11,211 bases of DNA, from assembly GCA_043749095.1 (NCBI GenBank), contig JAYVEB010000211.1, forward strand, positions 1 through 11,211, given 5' to 3'. A program made the position numbers and the translations under genes. Positions 6,747 through 11,211 of the stretch are shown here, piece after piece (the stretch's first letter is position 1; each line of letters starts with the position of its first letter). The stretch comes from PBB1 sp043749095. GTDB taxonomy: Bacteria; Pseudomonadota; Gammaproteobacteria; Burkholderiales; Burkholderiaceae_C. Below the pieces are notes generated by a model. It was not told the DNA's origin and did not search any database. It was given only the letters and a program-made list of their open reading frames with translations.

Positions 6747-6817
6747 ACGCTCATTTCGCCGCACGTTCTGGCGAGAGGTCCGCTACAACGGTGAATAACT
6801 GGGCTTTGCTGCGGCGC

Positions 6818-6837
6818 GGTCGATCACGGCCGATCAC
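6818..6837 (+). repeat. Tandem decamer repeat in the gspK-gspL gap
   Basis: Two directly adjacent 10-base units, GGTCGATCAC (6818-6827) and GGCCGATCAC (6828-6837), differ at one position and are spaced one helical turn apart. A weak -10-like TAAACT follows at 6853-6858 with no matching -35 box. A short inverted repeat, TGCCCG (6866-6871) and CGGGCA (6874-6879), lies just before the gspL start. The arrangement could be an activator site for an internal promoter of gspL-M-N-D, but this is inference. The repeat itself is plain in the sequence. Confidence 0.45.
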
Positions 6838-6893
6838 TCCATGACCCCCGACTAAACTCGGCGACTGCCCGTCCGGGCACCTGCCCTTGATTC

Positions 6894-8168
6894 ATGTCCA
6901 TCCTCGCCATCTCACTGTCGCCGCGTCTCCGCCTGCGCAGCCGCCATGCCGACGTGGCTACAACCGGCACATCGGCGGCCGATGACGAAGTCGACTACTG
7001 GCTGAGCAGCGACGGCTTCACGCTGCAGACCCAGGGCCGTTGCGCGGCGGCGTTGCTGCCCAAGGCCGACAGCGTGATCGCGGTGGTCAGCGAAGGCGAC
7101 ATTGCATGGCACCGCATCACCCTGCCCAAGGCACCGTCGGCGCGACTGCGCGCGGCACTCACCGGTGTGCTCGAAGAGGCCCTGCTCGACGATGCGGACG
7201 CCACGCACCTGGCAATCGAACCCGGCGCCGTTGCCGGTCTGCCGACCTGGGTCGCGGCGGTCAACCGCGGCTGGCTGCGGGGCGAGCTGGCCGCCCTGGA
7301 GCGGCACCGTGTTTTCGTTGACCGGGTTGTGCCAGCGGCCTGGCCTGACACACCGCCCAGTGGTCATTTCAGCGAGGCGGGCAGCGCCACCACGGTGGAT
7401 GGCAGCGGCAACGCACATCAGGACGTGGTGCTGACCTGGTCGCATGCCGATGGCGTGGCGAGGCTGCGCCTGCAAGGCGGGCTGGCGCGTGCGCTGCTGC
7501 CGGCGGATTTGCCACCCGATGCCCGCTGGACGGCGACGCCCGAAGTAGCGACCGTTGCAGAGCGCTGGCTGGGCCTGCCAGTGACGGTGGTGTCGGCCGG
7601 CGAACGCGCCTTGCAAGCCACGCGCACGCTGTGGAACCTGCGCCAGTTCGATCTGGCGGCCCGCCACCGCGGCACCCGCGCGGCACGCGATGCCTGGCGC
7701 CGCTGGCTGAGCCCGGGCTGGCGGCCGGTGCGCTATGGCCTGCTGGCCTTGCTGGCGGTGCAGGTGATCGGCCTGAACGCCTGGGCCTGGCACCTGCGTT
7801 CGGAATTGGCTTCACAGCGGCAGGCGATGGTCGCGCTGCTACAGACCACTTTCCCGCAGGTCAGCGCGGTGCTCGACGCGCCGCTGCAGATGCAACGCGA
7901 AGTGGATGTGCTGCGCGCCGCCGCCGGTCGGCCGTCGGCGATCGATTTCGAGCCGATGCTGCTGGCCGCGGCCGCCGCCTGGCCAGACAGCCAGCCCCCA
8001 GTGGACAACCTGCGCTTCGAGCTGGGCCGGCTCACGCTTACCGCCACCGGCTGGAGCGAAGCCGAGATCGCCCAGTTCCGCAACCAGCTGCGCCCGGCCG
8101 GCTGGCAGGTCGATGCCGCCGAAGGCCGCATCAGCCTGAGCCGCGCGGCGGCCGGAACAACGCCATGA
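6894..8168 (+). CDS. gspL: Type II secretion system protein L (GspL)
   Basis: A 424-residue bitopic inner-membrane protein. Its cytoplasmic actin-like domain (about 1-275) would bind the N-terminus of the GspE ATPase, and its short periplasmic ferredoxin-like domain pairs with GspM. Visible features are the HRITLPKAPSARLRAAL stretch (73-89), EEALLDDADATHLAIEP (94-110), a basic segment followed by one membrane helix at about 281-300 (LLALLAVQVIGLNAWAW), and a periplasmic part from about 302. The ATG at 6894 has no recognisable Shine-Dalgarno sequence, and an in-frame stop at 6888-6890 prevents any upstream extension. Initiation is therefore unusual for this otherwise coupled operon. The stop overlaps the gspM start by four bases (ATGA). 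Confidence 0.92.
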   Translation: MSILAISLSPRLRLRSRHADVATTGTSAADDEVDYWLSSDGFTLQTQGRCAAALLPKADSVIAVVSEGDIAWHRITLPKAPSARLRAALTGVLEEALLDDADATHLAIEPGAVAGLPTWVAAVNRGWLRGELAALERHRVFVDRVVPAAWPDTPPSGHFSEAGSATTVDGSGNAHQDVVLTWSHADGVARLRLQGGLARALLPADLPPDARWTATPEVATVAERWLGLPVTVVSAGERALQATRTLWNLRQFDLAARHRGTRAARDAWRRWLSPGWRPVRYGLLALLAVQVIGLNAWAWHLRSELASQRQAMVALLQTTFPQVSAVLDAPLQMQREVDVLRAAAGRPSAIDFEPMLLAAAAAWPDSQPPVDNLRFELGRLTLTATGWSEAEIAQFRNQLRPAGWQVDAAEGRISLSRAAAGTTP

Positions 8169-8716
8169 GTCGTCCTGCCAGCGTTCAGGTCACCACGGCG
8201 AACGGCCATGGCAGCCGCCTGATGCCGGCGTCGTGGATCGCGGCGCGCGACACACTGCAGGCCCGCTGGGCCGCGCTGGCCGCGCGCGAACGCGCCGGCC
8301 TGCTCGCTTCCGGTGCGCTGATCGGCGTCTTCTTGTTGTGGAGCGTGGCGATCCAGCCGGCATGGCGCACGCTGCATGAGGTGCCGGTCCGCATCGACCA
8401 GCAAGGCGCCCAGCTTCAGGCTCTGCAGCGGCTGGCCGCCGAGGCGGTCGAGTTGCGCGCCACTGCACCGGTCTCGAGCGCGCAGGCCAGTGCCGCACTG
8501 CAAGGCGCTACCGCGCGACTGGGCGGGCGTGCCACGCTGCAGTTGCAAGGCGACCGAGCCACCGTGACCGTCAACGGCCTGACCGGCGACGAACTGCGCG
8601 ACTGGCTGGTCGAGGCGCGCAGCGCCGCACGCGCACGCGCCACCGAGGTGCAATTGACGCGCGGCGCTCAGGGCTACACCGGCACGCTGGTGTTGAGTCT
8701 GGGGGGCAGCCGATGA
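8165..8716 (+). CDS. gspM: Type II secretion system protein M (GspM)
   Basis: A 183-residue inner-membrane platform protein. It has a cytoplasmic N-terminus with WAALAARERAGL (35-46), typical of the region just before the GspM helix. One membrane segment lies at about 44-63, a helical or coiled-coil stretch at about 69-100 (rich in Q, L, A and E), and a small periplasmic ferredoxin-like domain to the end. GspM dimerises with GspL and stabilises it. Sequence conservation in this family is low, so the call rests on topology, length, the ARER motif and position between gspL and gspN. The start and stop both form ATGA overlaps with the neighbours. Confidence 0.9.
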   Translation: MSRPASVQVTTANGHGSRLMPASWIAARDTLQARWAALAARERAGLLASGALIGVFLLWSVAIQPAWRTLHEVPVRIDQQGAQLQALQRLAAEAVELRATAPVSSAQASAALQGATARLGGRATLQLQGDRATVTVNGLTGDELRDWLVEARSAARARATEVQLTRGAQGYTGTLVLSLGGSR

Positions 8717-9669
8717 AGCGCTTGTCGGAAATTCGGCTGGGTTTGCCGGTGCGAAAGGTGCGCGGCCGTCGTCCACCCTCACAGACCACCTTCGCCGCCT
8801 CGCGCTGGGGGGAGTCGACATACGCCGAGGCGGCCTGGGGCCGCGCCCGCGCGGGTGGCGTGCGTTGGGCCTGGGCCGGTGCGATCAGCGGCACGCTGAT
8901 CGCGGGGGTCTGCTTCGCGCCGGCGAGCTGGCTGGCCGATGGCGTGTCGACAGCGACGCAACAGCGCTTGACGCTCGTCGATGCGCGCGGCAGCGTCTGG
9001 TCGGGCAGCGCCGTGCTGGTGCTGACCGGCGGGCCGGGCAGCCGCGATGCCGCCGCCTTGCCGGGGCGCCTGACATGGACTGCCCGTCCGCGCGGCCTGG
9101 CGCTGGAGGCGGTGCTCAGCCAGGCCTGCTGCCTGCACGGCGACATCAGTGTGCTGTGGGCCCCGGCCTTCGGTGGCTACAAAGTGACGCTGAAGCCACC
9201 TGGAGATTGGGTCGGCCAGTGGCCCGCCGCCTGGCTGGCCGGCCTGGGCACCCCCTGGAACACGCTGCGTCTGGGCGGCACCGCGCGGCTGCTGTCCAAA
9301 GGCCTGACGATCGAATCGGTGCAAGGCCGCTGGCGGCTGGCCGGTGGGCTGGATGTCGAGCTGATGCACGCATCGTCCCGGCTGTCCACGCTGGACACGC
9401 TGGGCAGCTACCGGCTGTCCGTCCAGGGTGAGCCGCTGAATGCATCGCTTGACGGCGCCCGTGGCAAGGCATCGGCAGGCACGGCGCAAATCACGCTGTC
9501 CACGCTGGAAGGTGCGCTGCTGCTCAGCGGCAACGGCAGCTGGGGCCTGGCCGGGCTGCGCTTTCAGGGCGAGGCCAGCGCCGTCGACCCCGGCGACAGT
9601 GCGCTCGGCAACCTGCTGAACATCATCGGACGGCGCGATGGCGCGCGGTCCGTCATTTCGATCGGATAG
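8713..9669 (+). CDS. gspN: Type II secretion system protein N (GspN)
   Basis: A 318-residue accessory protein found in only some T2SS loci; its exact role is not settled. One membrane helix lies at about 51-70 (WAWAGAISGTLIAGVCFAP). A periplasmic domain follows with the GspN hallmarks VDARGSVWSGSAVL (89-102) and LPGRLTW (116-122), then a long beta-rich stretch to the end. The roughly 50-residue basic N-terminal extension before the helix is long for the family. A later start is possible, but the ATG at 8713 overlaps the gspM stop (ATGA) like the other junctions here. The next start, gspD, is only two bases after the stop. Confidence 0.9.
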   Translation: MKRLSEIRLGLPVRKVRGRRPPSQTTFAASRWGESTYAEAAWGRARAGGVRWAWAGAISGTLIAGVCFAPASWLADGVSTATQQRLTLVDARGSVWSGSAVLVLTGGPGSRDAAALPGRLTWTARPRGLALEAVLSQACCLHGDISVLWAPAFGGYKVTLKPPGDWVGQWPAAWLAGLGTPWNTLRLGGTARLLSKGLTIESVQGRWRLAGGLDVELMHASSRLSTLDTLGSYRLSVQGEPLNASLDGARGKASAGTAQITLSTLEGALLLSGNGSWGLAGLRFQGEASAVDPGDSALGNLLNIIGRRDGARSVISIG

Positions 9670-9671
9670 CC

Positions 9672-11211
9672 ATGAATGCTCGTGACCCCCGTTTCTTGCT
9701 GCCGCGCTACTGGCGACGACACGCGTCGCGCGTCGGCACCGGCGCGGTGTGCCTGCCGTTGTCGCTGTCGCTGCTGATGTCGCCGCTGGCCATGCTGCCC
9801 ATCGTTGCGCAGGCGCAGGCGCCCGGGCCCGAAGCAGCGGCCAGCCGCTTCCGCGGCGAGCCGGTGACGCTGAATTTCGTCAACGCCGACATCGAGGCGG
9901 TGTCACGGGCGATGGCGGCCATCCTGCGGCAGCAGTTCATCGTCGACCCGCGCGTCAAGGGCACGATGACGCTGTACAGCGAAAAGGCACTGGCGCCGCA
10001 CGAGGCCTACCTGAACTACCTGGCCGCGCTGCGCGGTCAGGGCTACACCGTCGTTGAAGTCGGCGGGTTGTTCAAGGTGGTTCCCGAAGCCGACGCCAAG
10101 CTGCAATCGGGCACGGTGTCGGTGGGCGACGTGAACCGCCGCGGTGACCAGGTGCTGACGCAGATCTACCGGCTGACCCACGAGAACGCCAACAACCTCG
10201 TGCCGGTGCTGCGCCCTTTGATCAGCCCCAACAACACGATCAACGCGAACCCCGGCAACAACACGCTGGTCATCACCGATTACGCCGACAACCTGCAACG
10301 CATCGGCAAGATCATCGCGGCGATGGACACGCCAGCCGCAGGTGATGTCGAGGTCATCACCTTGAAGCACGCGGTGGCCAGCGACATCGCGGTGCTGGTG
10401 CAGCGGCTGACCGACACCGCGGGCGGGGCTGCCCCCGGCGCGGCGGGTGGAACCCAGGCCTCGGTGCTGGTCGATCCGCGCAGCAACTCGCTGCTGGTGC
10501 GCGCGCCCAACCCGACGCGGCTGGCGGCCATCCGCTCGCTGGTCGACAAGCTCGACCAGCCAGTCCAGGGTGGCAATGCGGCTGGCAACATCTGGGTCGT
10601 CTACCTGAAGAACGCCGATGCGACGAAGCTGGCCGCCGTGCTGCGCGCCGCCTACAGCGGCAGCGGCGCATCCGGTGGCAGCAACAGCGCGAGCCCGTCG
10701 TCGGGTGGCGCACTGTCCACGCAAAATCTGGTCAGCGCCCTCAGCGGCCAGGGCGGCTCCACCCAGGCCACCGCACCGGTGACGCCCTCGGCCGGTCCGT
10801 CGACCGGTGGCTTCGTGCAGGCCGACCCGGCCACCAACGCACTGATCATCACCGCGCCGGAACCGATGTACCGCCAGTTGCGCGCGATGATCGACCAGCT
10901 CGACGCGCGCCGCGCGCAGGTCTTCATCGAAACCATGATCGTCGAGGTCACCGGTGACGACTCGGCCGACTTCGGCTTCCAGTGGCAGGCGCTGGGCAAC
11001 GTCAACGGCCGCTACATCGGTGGCGCGGGCACCAACTTCGGCACCGGCGGCACCAACATCATCACCAACGCGGCCGCGAACACGCTGACCGGCGCGCTGG
11101 CCGGCATCGGCCCAGGCTTCAACATCGGCGTGGTGCGAAAGATCGGCGACAACTACGGATTGGCTGCGATCGCACGGGCACTGCAGTCGCGCGCCGACAC
11201 CAACATCGTCT
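9672..11211 (+). CDS. gspD: Type II secretion secretin GspD, N-terminal 513 residues (runs off the window)
   Basis: The outer-membrane secretin that forms the exit channel. The first 513 codons are present. The N-terminus is a long basic signal peptide with a hydrophobic core and an AQAQA cleavage site near residue 50. The N0 domain runs about 63-136 (VTLNFVNADIEAVSRA, FIVDPRVKGTMTLYS). N1 is about 162-225 (IYRLTHENANNLVPVLRPL), N2 about 226-297 (DVEVITLKHAVASDIAVLVQ) and N3 about 305-412. N3 contains a low-complexity Gly/Ser/Ala insert at about 328-380. The secretin beta domain begins near 416 (QVFIETMIVEVTGDD) and continues past the edge. Family members are about 650-800 residues, so the gate and any S-domain are missing. 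The start follows the gspN stop by two bases. Placement of gspD after gspN, instead of first, points to gspE and gspF just downstream. Confidence 0.95.
   Translation, partial: MNARDPRFLLPRYWRRHASRVGTGAVCLPLSLSLLMSPLAMLPIVAQAQAPGPEAAASRFRGEPVTLNFVNADIEAVSRAMAAILRQQFIVDPRVKGTMTLYSEKALAPHEAYLNYLAALRGQGYTVVEVGGLFKVVPEADAKLQSGTVSVGDVNRRGDQVLTQIYRLTHENANNLVPVLRPLISPNNTINANPGNNTLVITDYADNLQRIGKIIAAMDTPAAGDVEVITLKHAVASDIAVLVQRLTDTAGGAAPGAAGGTQASVLVDPRSNSLLVRAPNPTRLAAIRSLVDKLDQPVQGGNAAGNIWVVYLKNADATKLAAVLRAAYSGSGASGGSNSASPSSGGALSTQNLVSALSGQGGSTQATAPVTPSAGPSTGGFVQADPATNALIITAPEPMYRQLRAMIDQLDARRAQVFIETMIVEVTGDDSADFGFQWQALGNVNGRYIGGAGTNFGTGGTNIITNAAANTLTGALAGIGPGFNIGVVRKIGDNYGLAAIARALQSRADTNIV

Noticed and set aside
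7733..8821. 362-codon minus-strand frame opposite gspL and gspM
   Set aside because: It spans two coupled plus-strand genes, has no recognisable domain, and shows shadow-like composition.
1..11211. Mobile element, prophage, CRISPR array, toxin-antitoxin or defence system
   Set aside because: No transposase, integrase, repeat-spacer array, terminal inverted repeats or nuclease-like small gene pairs are visible. Base composition is even, and all sizeable frames are assigned to housekeeping or T2SS genes.

Overview
The window is GC-rich, with strong third-position G/C bias. The gene content and protein style (a complete-looking GspN, a short PDZ-less GspC, an E. coli-sized biosynthetic threonine deaminase) suggest a betaproteobacterium of the order Burkholderiales, perhaps near the Leptothrix/Rubrivivax/Methylibium group. 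That placement is a judgement from protein character, not from a marker gene.

Left part (1-3011): the 5' end of an OsmC/YhfA-type redox gene leaves the window on the minus strand. A 246-base gap follows. It holds a good sigma-70 promoter (165-193), about 70 transcribed bases rich in CCUCC, and a perfect intrinsic terminator (262-291). Together these look like a free-standing small RNA gene of about 92 nt. Next come ilvA (threonine deaminase, two C-terminal ACT-like regions) and, 12 bases later on the same strand, a CobT-family phosphoribosyltransferase in which several residues conserved in true CobT enzymes are replaced.

Right part (3034-11211): a type II secretion system (general secretory pathway) locus. 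gspC is on the minus strand, convergent with the cobT-like gene and divergent from the rest. The plus strand carries gspG-H-I-J-K (major pseudopilin, then the four minor pseudopilins). After a 147-base gap come gspL-M-N and the first 513 codons of the secretin gene gspD, which runs off the right edge. Most junctions are 4-base overlaps (ATGA or GTGA), so translation is probably coupled. gspE, gspF and the prepilin peptidase are not in the window; E and F would be expected just past gspD.

How the parts work together: GspG-K form the periplasmic pseudopilus. GspL and GspM form the inner-membrane platform that would hold the GspE ATPase. GspC links the platform to the GspD secretin in the outer membrane, and GspN is an accessory membrane protein. 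The T2SS itself is conventional. The most interesting items are the orphan small RNA ahead of ilvA and the divergent CobT paralogue. I see no mobile element, CRISPR array, tRNA or rRNA.
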